Source: SZAS-18 sp038322235 (lineage in GTDB: Bacteria; Verrucomicrobiota; Verrucomicrobiia; Chthoniobacterales; SZAS-18). Taken from it: a stretch of DNA of 64,000 nucleotides. The DNA is taken from the NCBI GenBank assembly GCA_038322235.1, contig JBBQFQ010000002.1:205790-269789 (forward strand), given 5' to 3'. Positions 40,001 to 49,243 of this stretch are shown here, one piece after another. The translations under genes were made by a program, and so were the position numbers. Under the pieces are notes generated by a model. That model did not search any database and was not told where the DNA came from. It was given only the letters and a program-made list of their open reading frames with translations. Positions within the stretch are counted from its first letter, which is position 1, and each line of letters opens with the position of its first letter.

Positions 40001-41582
40001 CGTATCCGGCGGCCGACTTTCGAGCCGCCACCGTCACCGTCTGCCCGCTCAAGATTCGGTAAAGGAGGCACGCGTACTCGATCGTGGTCCCCGCGTGGCC
40101 GGGAGCGAACGGCGCAGCCCCGAGAGTCGTGCGCGAAACGCCCGCTTCGAAGTGGGGCCTCAGCCGAAGGTTCACGGCCGGCCAGCGTCTCAACGGTTCC
40201 TTCGTATAGATGGCGTAGTCGGCGGCTCGCTCGGGCTCGCCGGGGGCAACAAGAATCTCGGCAGCATCGAGCGCGAGCGACGCCAGCCCCTGCGCCTCGG
40301 CAAAATCCGCCGCGTCCGCGATCGGTCGGAGAATGCGCGCGGCTTCCTCGAAGGGAAGCCGCCCCCTGATCTTTAGGAGGTCATGGAGACTCAACCCGAA
40401 GACCGGCTGGCGAACCAGCACCCAGCCTTCCGAAAATTGGGAAAGACCGAGAAGCCGGATCACGCTCGGATGCGGGGTCGCCTGCAGCACCGCCGCGGTC
40501 TTTTGAACTTCGGCAAATTTTCCCGGGTCTCCCGTCAATTTCGGAGCCAGGAAGGTGACCTGCACCGCGGCGCGGCTGCGCCGGTCGATCGCGTCGGTTT
40601 CGATTCCAATCTGGACCATCCTCGTCGTCGTTTCAGCGATCTCGAAGCGGTCGTAAGCGCTCTCGCGCTCGTCCGCGCCACCATCGGCCCGGCGACGTGC
40701 GGCGGGAGGCAGGCCGTACCTTCCCCCGAGCATCGAGAGGTCCACCCGCTCCACGAGGTCAAGCAGCTCGCGGGCGCTCTGGCAGCGCGACGTGCGATCC
40801 TTCTCCAGCAGCTGGCCGAGGATGAGCCGGAGTTCGTCCGGAAGCTCCGGCGGAAGGTCGTAAAGATACGAGCGATCCCCGAGACGCTTGACGAAGATCG
40901 TGCCCATCGCGCCGTCCTCCGGGTTGCTGCCCTTGAGCATGAACCACAAGCTCATGCCGAGGGAAAACAGGTCTGTGCGGGCGTCCAGCGACTCCTCCCG
41001 GAGTTGCTCCGGGCTGGCGTAGGGAACGGTGAAAAAACGACCGTCGAGCGTCAGGGCACCACCGGGCGCGACGTCCCCGCGGACCGCCTTGACCAATCCA
41101 AAGTCGACGAGCTTGAAGATCGGGTCAGCGCCCGCCGCGGCCAGCATGATGTTGCTGGGTTTGACGTCGCGGTGGACAAAACGCGCATCGTGCGTGCAGC
41201 CCAGGGCGGCACCGATCTGGCGGGCGCAGGAGAGCACCTGCGCGTAACCGGCGGGGCCATCCCTCTTGATCCAGTCCTCGAGGTTCCCGCCCTCGCAGAA
41301 CTCCATCGCATAGTAAAACGTCCCGTTAACCTCTCCGAAGTCGACGACGTGCGCGATGTTCGGATGGCGCAGGTTGTAGACCGTCTGCGCCTCGCGCAGG
41401 AAGTTCTGTTTGGCCTTGTCGTCGTTGAGCAGGTGCTCGCCGATGACCTTGAGCGCGACGAAGTTCTCGAGGAAACGGTGCTTCGCCTTAAAGGTCTTCC
41501 CAAAACCGCCGGTGCCGAGGACATGCGGTTTCCCCGCCGGGTCGGTTAGGACGTCATAGTTGCCGTATCGGGATTCGAACAT
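37041..41582 (-). CDS. Transmembrane Ser/Thr protein kinase with pseudokinase, LPEETI repeats and PEGA domain
   Basis: The protein is 1513 aa. Residues 8-285 form a Hanks-type kinase: Gly loop GTGGFG 23-28, K45, E64, HRD 137-139, DFG 160-162. About 315-570 look like a second, degenerate kinase fold: 'AVQVTFLAPK' and 'HPSVIRLLGL' align with VAIK and HPNIV regions, but the catalytic loop reads LALDAAEILV without HRD or DFG. Residues about 680-840 hold six [DE]LPEETI motifs at 30-residue spacing. Long Pro/Ala-rich stretches follow, then a membrane span near 1104-1130 (VIMAVVVMVLFGGGFALW), a PT-rich linker with PTAQ repeats, a PEGA domain near 1240-1310 and an unassigned beta-rich end. The kinase half is cytoplasmic and the PEGA part periplasmic. 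Confidence 0.9.
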   Translation of the reverse strand: MFESRYGNYDVLTDPAGKPHVLGTGGFGKTFKAKHRFLENFVALKVIGEHLLNDDKAKQNFLREAQTVYNLRHPNIAHVVDFGEVNGTFYYAMEFCEGGNLEDWIKRDGPAGYAQVLSCARQIGAALGCTHDARFVHRDVKPSNIMLAAAGADPIFKLVDFGLVKAVRGDVAPGGALTLDGRFFTVPYASPEQLREESLDARTDLFSLGMSLWFMLKGSNPEDGAMGTIFVKRLGDRSYLYDLPPELPDELRLILGQLLEKDRTSRCQSARELLDLVERVDLSMLGGRYGLPPAARRRADGGADERESAYDRFEIAETTTRMVQIGIETDAIDRRSRAAVQVTFLAPKLTGDPGKFAEVQKTAAVLQATPHPSVIRLLGLSQFSEGWVLVRQPVFGLSLHDLLKIRGRLPFEEAARILRPIADAADFAEAQGLASLALDAAEILVAPGEPERAADYAIYTKEPLRRWPAVNLRLRPHFEAGVSRTTLGAAPFAPGHAGTTIEYACLLYRILSGQTVTVAARKSAAGYAPIPGISESANATLADAICGETELAACIHLLTAVSLYEGVPLPDRAVETRPDVIASLAKRTGGTQPLAAVEPKRPATEKLGPVRSVIPLPSPSPSSAAPVVAFVPVAPRLPPPPPASDDEAMATVAFGSEPALSFVPAKEIVAGAGEQPAAVEPELPEETIGGEPFPAYAAPASPTPPAAPVEADLPEETIAGEPLPAYSTPASPVAPAPTVDADLPEETIFGEPLPAYSAPEVPTAPAPAVEPDLPEETIAGEPLLAYPALADPIAPAPTVEPDLPEETIQLPPAAPAAPVAAPAEVEPDLPEETIADMPLPVHAAPPAPISPPAPVAYIGIPPPADLPRVRVRPVGLRRIPLPPGVQPTPRRAKPPAPAPPRLTRRPGARRIALPGDAPVVPPTAPLAYPAAGPAGPVIATELPPVAPVEALPGPQASELAASPAPAAQVEMRSPPPAPAPEPLPPPRPLVTVAGPQVAPIELQPVAQVELPSPVAPIPPAPPARVERTPVTLTPPGSAPRAESHPAPPPEEPVVRRALAPAVAAAPESVAPPQAPPTRVAPVIPPAVPPATAPAKPEPAQAKGPALAGKSNPLPVIMAVVVMVLFGGGFALWKWVASRDPRIVELPGVSATATPAPTRAPAPTPVPTAQPTAQPTAQPTAVRTAVPTAIPAPTLTPRPATPTPLAPTPTALPPTATPRAPTATPLPPTATPLPPTAVPPREVRLEMKSVPRDARVTIDGQPATSRVEGANLIVRLPASGVANSISVSAPGYEPRTVAIAAGKDVVAAPLTRQAGRLEIAFGKAASSDYGRVELRRTGSLPGESFVAAPDESAPRVVSLKAKGPTAELPTGTYSARLLGPTDDESVIAPLALPAPLAIEAGKAARVELPEPFTGKFNGETKLGDGSVLKINLDVPANLKKATFRAVIITKEEKVLGPFPYRIAAVRLDNAGQLVGTMIDSKGRNFDFKGYQREGKQYFVQNVKDPLAIELTPVR
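39070..39545 (-). repeat. 90-bp coding repeats (LPEETI) in the kinase gene
   Basis: Six copies encode [DE]LPEETI followed by GEPLPAY-like and Pro/Ala-rich residues. The first four intervals are exactly 30 codons and the fifth is 26. Each repeat has one Thr preceded by two Glu. The Thr may be a phosphorylation or FHA-binding site (inference). Confidence 0.85.
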
Positions 41583-41646
41583 TCGGCCATATCACGGCAT
41601 GAGGTCATTCGGAAACCAGCACGACGGGGAATCGGTGAAGCTGATC

Positions 41647-43086
41647 TCAGAAGACCCACGACGCCTGAACCCCGCCCCAGAGCTGCTGTTTCTCCGGCGC
41701 GCTCGCCGAGCTGAAGCTGTTTCCGGTACCGTTGCTCCCGGAAATGTCGATGCCAAAATTGCCGTATGGCGTAATGGTAAAGTGCTTCCCGATCGTCACC
41801 GGTATCCGCACCCCGAATTCGATCGTGTTGAACTCGTTGTAGCGCTTCTGTCGCGCCTGCCCGGTGATGAGATTGAAATATTCGAGGTCGGGATAACCCT
41901 GGGTCGCGTAGCCAAAGTTGTAGCTGACGAGTGCCGACGGAACAATGACCACCCGCACTTTGTCGGACAAGTAGACCGGGATGGCCCCCTCCACCTTGAA
42001 CTCTAAGTAGCTGCCGGACAGATATGATCCGCCCGTATTCTGCACGGCGTACCGAGCGCTAAAAAGTTGCTGCACATTTCCCGGCCCAAAGACCGGCGAC
42101 GGCTGGGCCTGCGGCGCGCTCGACACGACGATCGGGAGTCGGGCGTCCGAGTGGTAGTTGAAGTAGGCGAGCGAAATCCGGGTGAACGGGATCTTCGTGA
42201 AGGTCAGCTTGGCGTAGGCCTCCCCCTGATAGTTCGTGTTCCGAAACGCTTTTTCCGGAAAAATGTATCCGTTATATCCGACGCTCAGGTCAAGGGCCCC
42301 CTTGATGATGGCAAAGGTGTAGTCGAGCCGGAGCTGAAATTCCGAGTACGTCGCGGTGCGAATCGTCGCCGCTCCGCCGGACGTGTTGAGCTTCAAGACG
42401 AAGAAATCATAGAAACTTTTCAACGGTGCCGTCGAACTCGTCGCGCCCACGAAGCCGATGCCGAAAGTGAACCCCTTGAAGCTGACACCGCCGTTGACAT
42501 AGACGATCGGGGAGGAAAGCGCGGGGTTGCCGAGATTCAGCAGGTTTTGACTGGCTGGATCGAGGTCCGCAAAGCGAACGCCGCCGACCGTCACCTTGTC
42601 GCGGTTGAAGGAGTTGAAGCCGACCACATCCAGCCCATGATAGATGTAGCGGGACTGGTAGCCGGCATCGATCGAGAAGCGGAATGGGCTCGCCGTGTCG
42701 ATCGGGACGACGGGAGGAGGCGGGCTCTTGCCGTCGCTGACCGCGTCCGCCTCCGGCTTCGATGTTCTCACCGCGCTCGAGGACTCCTCGCGACGCACGC
42801 GGCGGGCAGGCGCTCCGTCCCGCGACGATTCGACGTCGATGGAGATCCGCCGGGCGCCGGCCGTACTGCTGCCACCGGATCGAGCGCCGGTCCCGATGGA
42901 GAACGCTTCCTGCGCCGCAAAGTCGCTCGAGGTCGCGCTCGCGCCCAGACTCTGAGCAGAGGCGTGGGGAACACCGCCCAAAGCGAGCGCGGCCAGTCCT
43001 CCCGCGAGCGCGGTGCGCCATGGTTCCCAGGTTGTACGGGCTCGGGCCGTACGGCGATTCCGACCTTTGACGGATTGGGGATTCAT
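41647..43086 (-). CDS. Outer-membrane beta-barrel protein
   Basis: The protein is 479 aa from ATG 43086. It has a long signal region ('TALAGGLAALALGGVPHASAQ'), a polar Ser/Arg-rich spacer of about 90 residues, then repeated amphipathic strands rich in Tyr/Phe ('FRFSIDAGYQSRYIYHGLDVVG', 'LDLSVGYNGYIFPEKAF', 'RISLAYFNYHSDARLP') and a C-terminal strand ending 'GVQASWVF', the terminal aromatic expected for BAM-dependent insertion. It resembles TorF/MipA-like putative porins, but I cannot assign a substrate. It lies between the PKD giant and the kinase on the same strand (75- and 64-base gaps), so a common transcript is likely. Confidence 0.8.
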   Translation of the reverse strand: MNPQSVKGRNRRTARARTTWEPWRTALAGGLAALALGGVPHASAQSLGASATSSDFAAQEAFSIGTGARSGGSSTAGARRISIDVESSRDGAPARRVRREESSSAVRTSKPEADAVSDGKSPPPPVVPIDTASPFRFSIDAGYQSRYIYHGLDVVGFNSFNRDKVTVGGVRFADLDPASQNLLNLGNPALSSPIVYVNGGVSFKGFTFGIGFVGATSSTAPLKSFYDFFVLKLNTSGGAATIRTATYSEFQLRLDYTFAIIKGALDLSVGYNGYIFPEKAFRNTNYQGEAYAKLTFTKIPFTRISLAYFNYHSDARLPIVVSSAPQAQPSPVFGPGNVQQLFSARYAVQNTGGSYLSGSYLEFKVEGAIPVYLSDKVRVVIVPSALVSYNFGYATQGYPDLEYFNLITGQARQKRYNEFNTIEFGVRIPVTIGKHFTITPYGNFGIDISGSNGTGNSFSSASAPEKQQLWGGVQASWVF

Positions 43087-43161
43087 AAAGAGCGATGAGA
43101 GCTGGATGTTGTTTGCCAAGAATGGATGGGCGGGCGGCATCGGGCCGGGAGCGATTCGGCG

Positions 43162-46100
43162 CTACTGAGCGGGAGCGGCCACCGCCTGTTGGGCGGTCGA
43201 GAGGAGGTAGACCTCCACCAACCCGATCGGCGGGCTCGCCGGGGTCGAGACAGCCTCACGCGAGAGAATCGTGGAGAAAACCCCGGGAGCGAGCGGGCGG
43301 ACCAGCGCAGCCTCGGAAGCCCGGATCTGGGCAATCTGGCTGGCGTCCCGCGCATTCCCAAATTCGTCGAACAGACTCAGGCTCGTCTGCGGCGCGGTCC
43401 AATACTGCAAGCCCGTGTTCGTAAAGGTCACGAAATCGGTGTTCGAGAGAGCCGTCCAAGAAGAGTTCGTGGCAAGGGACGTGGATCCCGTCGGGACCTG
43501 ACCGGGGCCGAACGTGGCCTGCGTCAATTCAAGCCTGGGATCATCGAGCGCCAGGCCGGGCGTCGCCGCTCCCGCTCCGGCCTTCAGGCCGGCCGTGAGC
43601 GATGTCCCCAATCCGCGAATGATTACCGGCTGGCTGCCCGTCCCGGCGTTATCACGCAGGACGAATCCCGCGATCATCGTTTCCTCGCCCGTCCCCACAA
43701 TGCCGCGGGTGGAGATGTTTATAAGACGCGGGCTGCTTGACGCGGCCGTGGTCGAATCGGACACAGGATTGCCATTCGCGTCCACATTCCCGAGGTCGTA
43801 CACCTCAACGAGGCTGATGCCCCCACTGGAGGCGGAATCGGCCTCGGTCGCGATCACCGTGAACGCCGACGGCACGTTTTGGCCGTTGTGGTTGAACTCA
43901 ACGAGGTAGGCGCATTCCGTGGGATCCTTCGGGGCGAGGCCGAGCGCGACGATCTGGCCGACCGTCGGATTGTTGATCAGGAAACCCTGGTTTTCTACCA
44001 GGAGGCGCGGACCGGGCGTGGTCGAAGGAATGTTCGCCGAACCGACCCCGCTGTACACGATTTTCATGTTTGGCCGGGAGACCTTTGGAGCGGTCACTGA
44101 GAGTGACCGGCCCAGCACCCGAACGAGCAGCCGCGTGCGATCTGTCACCGCCCCGGGCGAAACGACGAATCCGACAATTGCCGCCTGATCCTGGCCTTTA
44201 CCGATCTTCACCCGCGTTGAGAGATTCCCCAGACGCCGGTTGTAGGTGTAATTACTCGCGAGCGGCTGCGGATAGACCGTCACGCTCTTGGTGATGGTCG
44301 GCGGCGTCGCCGAGTAATCCGCTTCCTGGCCGGCGAGCCGCTTCTGCTCGCCCGTGAACAGGTCGGCGCCGTCATCCGGCGTCAGCGTAAACGTGTACGT
44401 TCCAGGCTTGTTGAAGCGGAAGATCGCCGGCGCGGTGCTCGTGCCGCCAGCGGCGACGGCCGCGTTCGGGAACCCGCGATCGGCGGTGGAGGTACCACCC
44501 ACCTCGACGCGTCCGCGCAACGCGCTGAAGGCCGTCTGCGTCCAGGTGTAACGCAACGGCGTGTTGCCAAGGATGACCTGGTCATCATCGAGGACGACGC
44601 CGTTCAGACTCGCGGACAGGCTTAGGATGAGATCGTCCGTGCCGGCCGCCGACGAAATGGCACCCGCCATCGCCGGTGCCTCAAACGCGTTCACGTAGGG
44701 CGGGACGTCGACGATGATGTCGCGGTCGGTCCCGTCCGGATTGGCCGGGCTTTGAATCTCGAGATTATCATTCGCTGTATAGCGGACCCGATACTTGCCC
44801 GACTTGTGGAAGGTGATGTCGGTCGACGCACTGGTGGGGGCACTGATATCCGGCGCGGGAATCAGCGCGCTGCCCGGCACGGCGCTCACGACCGACCAAT
44901 TGTAACGGAGCGCCACCGGGCGGGAATCCGGATCCGTCGCGGTGAACGAGTAGGTCTTCCGCTCGGAATTCGCGATCCCCTTGATCAGCTTCACCTTGTA
45001 GCTATAGGACTGGCCCGTGATCGTCGGTGAAGCGTTTTTCCGCACGGTAATCTGATTTGTGCCCTCCACGCCCTGCGGGACGGCGGCTCCCGCCAGATCC
45101 ACCACGGAGGTGTCAAAGAGGTCATTCACGAGCACGCGAATCACGTAGTCGCCGCCCGCGACCAAGCCGGAGCCATTCCCCGTCGTCGTGGCGGAGGAGC
45201 CAGCGTTCGGGGAAAACGTGATGCCGCTCGTTACCGTCGACCACGTCACGGTGAGCGGGTCGCCGTCGGCATCGGTGACGACCACGATCAGGTTCGCTGC
45301 GTCAGTACTCTTGATCATCGTTTGATCAAACGGGGCGGGAAGCGCGATGCCATCAAGCCCCGTGACGGGCAGCGCCCGATTCAGTTTCACAGAAGCCACA
45401 ATCGGCGGGCTGTTGATCCGTACCGACACGGTCCCAAAGACGGAGTCCGCGATGAAGGAATTGTAGACTTGGACTTGGAAAACGTAGTCCTGGGCCGAAC
45501 TCGTGCTTGAGTCGCTGAAGTTCGTATACGTGGCGGTTGCGGTGTTCGTGTTGGCCCCCGAGACCGTCGAACCGGGCTTTGGCTTTCCGATCAGCGTCCA
45601 AACGTAATTCAAGGCCGCCGCGGGGACGTTCCCATCCGTCGCGGTCACGGCCGTTCGCGCCGTGGGAAGGCGCTTCATCCGCACCTCGCCCGTTGCGGGG
45701 CTCGCGCCGGGGGCGCTCGTATCCACCGCCGTGACGCTGGCGATGACGGGTTTTGCGTTGACCGTGACGTTGACCGTCCCCGTCACGGCGTCCGCCGCAA
45801 ATCCGTCACTCACGCGCACGGTGAACGTATAAGTTCCGGGTGCCGTGAAGTTCGTCACCGTCGTCGAGTTCCCCGCGGGCGTCCCAATCACGGGCGTCAG
45901 TCCGCTCCCGGAGGTTCCCGGCGTCGGGACGAAGCCGGTTTGGGTCCACGCGTACGAGAGCGTGCCGCCTCCTTCGCCGTCTGGATCCGTCGCCGTGACC
46001 GCGAGAGTCGTTGTGCCGTTTGTCAGCGGGATGAACGCCGGAGTCGCCGTCGGACCCGCCGTGATCACGGGAGGCGCATTGACCTTCACGGCAACGGTCG

Positions 46101-47412
46101 CCGTCACGTTGTCAGACGCGAAGCCGTCCCTGACGGTGACGGTGAAAACATAGTTGCCCGGGATCGTGAAAGCCCCGGCGCTCGTAGACCCGCTGCTGGG
46201 CGTGCCGAGGCTGGCCGTGCCACCCGCGGGATAACCCGGCGCCGGGGTGAAGCCCGTCTGACTCCAACTGAAGGTCGGCTGGCCCTCGACGCCGTCCGGA
46301 TCAATCGCCGTCACCGTGAGCGACGACGTGCCCCCGTTGAAGGCAACCGCAGGAGGTGTTGCGGTTGGACCAGACGTGACCTGAGGCGGAGCGTTGACGA
46401 CCACGTTCACGGATTGCGTCACCATCACGGCCCCGTCGAAAACGGCGACCTGATAGGTGTACGTTCCTGGTTTGCTGAACGAGTTCACCACGGTCGCGGT
46501 GGCCGTCGGAGAAACGATGTTGGACGTGGCTGTCCCGCTAAAAGTCGGAGCGGGTACGAAACCGGTTTGTGTCCAGGAATACGTCAACGGCGCCGGGCCG
46601 GAGTCGGGGTCCGTTGCCACCGTGGAGAGCGTGACCGACCCCCCGTTGAACGCCACCTTCGCCGGGGGCGTGATCGGACCGACCGTCGGGGCAATGTCGA
46701 TGACGTTAATAGAGACGGTGGCAGCGACAGCATCGAGGCCATCGCTGACGGAGATCTGGAAGGTATAGTTTCCGGGTTGATCGAAGTTACTCGCGGTCGG
46801 CCCCGGCTGGCTCGAATTGAAAACATAGATCGAACCCGCCGGCCGCGCGGTCACGCTCCAGGTGTAACTCAGAGGAGACGGTCCGCCATCCGGGTCGCTC
46901 GCGGAAACGGCCAGAACCGTGCTGCCCACGCCGTTGAGCCCGATCACGCTCGACGGGGTCGCCGTCGTGCTGCCGGGAGTAATGATCGGGGCGCGGTTCA
47001 CACGGATCGTGACGATCGTGCTGTTCGTCGTCGTAACCCCATCGAACACGGCCACCATGAACTGGTAGTTCCCGGCCACGCTGAAGGCCGATGCCGTCGC
47101 GGTCGCGCTGGTGGTATTGTTAAAAGAGAAAGTGGATCCAGCCGGCGAACCCACGCTGGTCCACAAATATGTCAGGGATTGGGGGCCGTCCGGATCGGCG
47201 GCGACGGTCACCATGAAAGTGGCGCTGCCGGCGGCCGGCACGGCGACCGAGCCACCGGCGAAAGGGGCCCCATTTACATTGATTCCCGTGATGACGGGGG
47301 GATTGTTGACGGCCCGCGCCGATCCGACCGCGATACAGGCGAGGGCGAGAGGGAGAAACGCGGCGGCATAGAGACGGCGGCAGAGCGCCAGTTGGCGTGG
47401 CATGCGGTTCAT
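43162..47412 (-). CDS. Giant surface protein with nine PKD-like repeats
   Basis: The protein is 1416 aa from ATG 47412, which starts a signal peptide ('LYAAAFLPLALACIAVGSARA'). About nine Ig/PKD-like units of 95-150 residues follow, each opening near 'APPVITxGPTATP' and carrying 'DPDG..PLxYxWTQTG' and 'PGTYTFxVxVSDGF'. The last third has two related copies of another domain: 'LSTRVKIGKGQDQAAIVGFVV' and 'NISTRGIVGTGEETMIAGFVL', each followed by an 'RxLG' strand and 'GxxLVEVYxL'. I associate that domain with secreted Verrucomicrobia proteins. No PEP-CTERM tail or autotransporter barrel is present, so the export route is open. Probably an adhesin or matrix protein. Confidence 0.85.
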   Translation of the reverse strand: MNRMPRQLALCRRLYAAAFLPLALACIAVGSARAVNNPPVITGINVNGAPFAGGSVAVPAAGSATFMVTVAADPDGPQSLTYLWTSVGSPAGSTFSFNNTTSATATASAFSVAGNYQFMVAVFDGVTTTNSTIVTIRVNRAPIITPGSTTATPSSVIGLNGVGSTVLAVSASDPDGGPSPLSYTWSVTARPAGSIYVFNSSQPGPTASNFDQPGNYTFQISVSDGLDAVAATVSINVIDIAPTVGPITPPAKVAFNGGSVTLSTVATDPDSGPAPLTYSWTQTGFVPAPTFSGTATSNIVSPTATATVVNSFSKPGTYTYQVAVFDGAVMVTQSVNVVVNAPPQVTSGPTATPPAVAFNGGTSSLTVTAIDPDGVEGQPTFSWSQTGFTPAPGYPAGGTASLGTPSSGSTSAGAFTIPGNYVFTVTVRDGFASDNVTATVAVKVNAPPVITAGPTATPAFIPLTNGTTTLAVTATDPDGEGGGTLSYAWTQTGFVPTPGTSGSGLTPVIGTPAGNSTTVTNFTAPGTYTFTVRVSDGFAADAVTGTVNVTVNAKPVIASVTAVDTSAPGASPATGEVRMKRLPTARTAVTATDGNVPAAALNYVWTLIGKPKPGSTVSGANTNTATATYTNFSDSSTSSAQDYVFQVQVYNSFIADSVFGTVSVRINSPPIVASVKLNRALPVTGLDGIALPAPFDQTMIKSTDAANLIVVVTDADGDPLTVTWSTVTSGITFSPNAGSSATTTGNGSGLVAGGDYVIRVLVNDLFDTSVVDLAGAAVPQGVEGTNQITVRKNASPTITGQSYSYKVKLIKGIANSERKTYSFTATDPDSRPVALRYNWSVVSAVPGSALIPAPDISAPTSASTDITFHKSGKYRVRYTANDNLEIQSPANPDGTDRDIIVDVPPYVNAFEAPAMAGAISSAAGTDDLILSLSASLNGVVLDDDQVILGNTPLRYTWTQTAFSALRGRVEVGGTSTADRGFPNAAVAAGGTSTAPAIFRFNKPGTYTFTLTPDDGADLFTGEQKRLAGQEADYSATPPTITKSVTVYPQPLASNYTYNRRLGNLSTRVKIGKGQDQAAIVGFVVSPGAVTDRTRLLVRVLGRSLSVTAPKVSRPNMKIVYSGVGSANIPSTTPGPRLLVENQGFLINNPTVGQIVALGLAPKDPTECAYLVEFNHNGQNVPSAFTVIATEADSASSGGISLVEVYDLGNVDANGNPVSDSTTAASSSPRLINISTRGIVGTGEETMIAGFVLRDNAGTGSQPVIIRGLGTSLTAGLKAGAGAATPGLALDDPRLELTQATFGPGQVPTGSTSLATNSSWTALSNTDFVTFTNTGLQYWTAPQTSLSLFDEFGNARDASQIAQIRASEAALVRPLAPGVFSTILSREAVSTPASPPIGLVEVYLLSTAQQAVAAPAQ

Positions 47413-47616
47413 AGAAATTGACCTAGCGCGGATGTAAGGAATTATGCCTTCGAGGTTTACGCGATGTCTGGCGCGGATCTGCGGCGCGAAACTGAGGGAC
47501 ACGTCGGACAGTGTAAAGAAATTTGTCTCCCGCCCGCAATAAGATTCCGCGAACCCGCGGGGACAGATCCCGAAGGGTCGCACAAGCGCGCGACGGACGC
47601 TTGCCCAGCGCGGAAA

Positions 47617-48765
47617 TCAGGCCGCCCGAGTGCCGTCGATCACGCGCGAAAAACGAGCGAAAAACGGCGCCGCGTCGTGCGGCCCCGGGGCCGATTCGGG
47701 ATGATACTGGACGCTGAAGATCGGCAGATCGCGGTGGCGGAGACCCTCCACGGTGCCGTCGTTCAGATTGATGTGGCTCACTTCGACTTCCGGGGGCAGC
47801 GAGGCGGGATCGACCGCAAACCCATGGTTCTGCGATGTGATCTCGACGCGGTTGCTCGCCAGATCCTTCACCGGTTGATTGCCCCCGCGATGGCCGAACT
47901 TGAGCTTGAACGTCTTCCCGCCAAACGCGTGCGCAAGGATTTGATGCCCGAGACAAATTCCGAAAATCGGCTTCCGCCCGATCAGGCCGTTCACGGCGCG
48001 ATGCGCGTAGTCGAGCGCCGCTGGGTCGCCGGGTCCGTTGGAAAGAAAAACGCCATCTGGATTCAGCGCGAGCACCTCATCTGCGGGTGTCGCGGCCGGC
48101 ACGACGCGGACCGCGAATCCATGCTGCCGGAGAAGTCGCAATTGGTTCACCTTCAATCCAAAATCGTAAGCGACGATCCGGTGGCGGATCGGCGGGAGTT
48201 CGCGACTCTGGCCATCCACCGGCGTGCCTTTCGGAGTCCAGACCACGCTGAGCGTGCCGTCCGGATCCCAATCGTAGGCCTCCGGGGTCGACACTTCGCG
48301 CACGAAATCCATGCCGATCACGCCTGCTCCCTCCGTCGCGAGGGCGCGCGCATTCTCGGGCAGCATGCGCTCCGTCGTGAGGCAAGCCTTCATGGCGCCC
48401 TTGTCCCGCAGATGCCGGGTCAACGCGCGCGTGTCGATTCCTTGGATCCCGACGACGTCGTGGCGCGCGAGATACCCGGCCAGCGGTTCAACCGACTGCC
48501 AGTTTGACGGGAAGACGCTGTTTTCCTCGATCACGAATCCACTCACCCACGGACGCGTGCTTTCGTTGTCGCCGGGATTGATGCCATAGTTTCCGATGAG
48601 CGGACAAGTCATCGCAACGATCTGGCCAAAATACGAAGGATCCGTCAGGACCTCCTGATAGCCCGTCATCGAAGTGTTGAAGCACACCTCGCCAACCTTG
48701 GTGCCGGCCGCCCCAAACGCTTCACCTTCAAACGATTTTCCGTCTTCGAGAACGAGTAGAGCCAT
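47617..48765 (-). CDS. carA: Carbamoyl-phosphate synthase small (glutaminase) subunit
   Basis: The protein is 382 aa. It hydrolyses glutamine and channels ammonia to CarB for arginine and pyrimidine synthesis. The N-terminal domain has 'LVLEDGKSFEGEAFGA' and 'FNTSMTGYQEVLTDPSY'. The class I glutamine amidotransferase domain has the nucleophile Cys in 'IFGICLGHQIL' near 268 and the His/Glu pair in 'FSVQYHPESAPGP' near 352-354. carB is not adjacent. The 204 bases downstream to the PKD gene contain no clear terminator. Confidence 0.96.
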   Translation of the reverse strand: MALLVLEDGKSFEGEAFGAAGTKVGEVCFNTSMTGYQEVLTDPSYFGQIVAMTCPLIGNYGINPGDNESTRPWVSGFVIEENSVFPSNWQSVEPLAGYLARHDVVGIQGIDTRALTRHLRDKGAMKACLTTERMLPENARALATEGAGVIGMDFVREVSTPEAYDWDPDGTLSVVWTPKGTPVDGQSRELPPIRHRIVAYDFGLKVNQLRLLRQHGFAVRVVPAATPADEVLALNPDGVFLSNGPGDPAALDYAHRAVNGLIGRKPIFGICLGHQILAHAFGGKTFKLKFGHRGGNQPVKDLASNRVEITSQNHGFAVDPASLPPEVEVSHINLNDGTVEGLRHRDLPIFSVQYHPESAPGPHDAAPFFARFSRVIDGTRAA

Positions 48766-49243
48766 GGGGATTCCAGATTTCAGATTTCAGATTTCAGATC
48801 GGCAGCCTCGCCGCGATCGGGCCGGAATATCGACGAACTGCGCCATCTGCAAAATCCAATCGATATCTCGCAGGGATTTCAGATCTCGACAACGCCGCGA
48901 TCCGGCCTGACTGCCCGCGCCGGGAGTCCAATGCGCCCGCCGCGCGGTTCGCAATTCCGAAACTCCGTCCGTGCCGCTCATTCCCAGCAGCCGAAAATCT
49001 GACTTCGGAAATCTGAATTCGGAAATAAAAATGCCCCGCCTGTGCCGTAGTGGCGGCCTTCCCGTTCCCAGTTGGAAACGGCGGGTGACCGGTGGTGAGG
49101 CCGCTGGCTTCCAGTCAAGGCCTGTCATTGAAAGACACCACCCCAGCCCCCTAATTTTCAGTATTATCGGTTCGGGATGTTGACGCCAGTGAGCTCGAAC
49201 ACTGCAGGGCAAATCGGAAAATTCGGTTGAAAAAGAACGGCTT
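48766..49243. other. Intergenic with short heptad repeats, no gene seen
   Basis: This is the 478-bp space between pheT and carA, both on the minus strand. It has AGATTTC three times in tandem plus AGAT (48775-48799), a further GATTTCAGAT near 48886, and a 14-15 nt imperfect tandem GAAATCTGA(A/C)TTCG at 48993-49020. The 13-mer GAAATCTGAATTC recurs near 16863 after oppC. Open frames here have no recognisable domains. No tRNA-like fold or riboswitch consensus was found. Confidence 0.6.

Noticed and set aside
41560..41600. tRNA on the minus strand suggested by GGGATTCGAAC
   Set aside because: The flanking bases do not form a T stem or acceptor stem, and the sequence encodes the kinase N-terminus.
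45940..47421. 493-aa plus-strand open frame rich in Arg/Gly/His
   Set aside because: It is antisense to the PKD-repeat protein; the composition is typical of a shadow frame.
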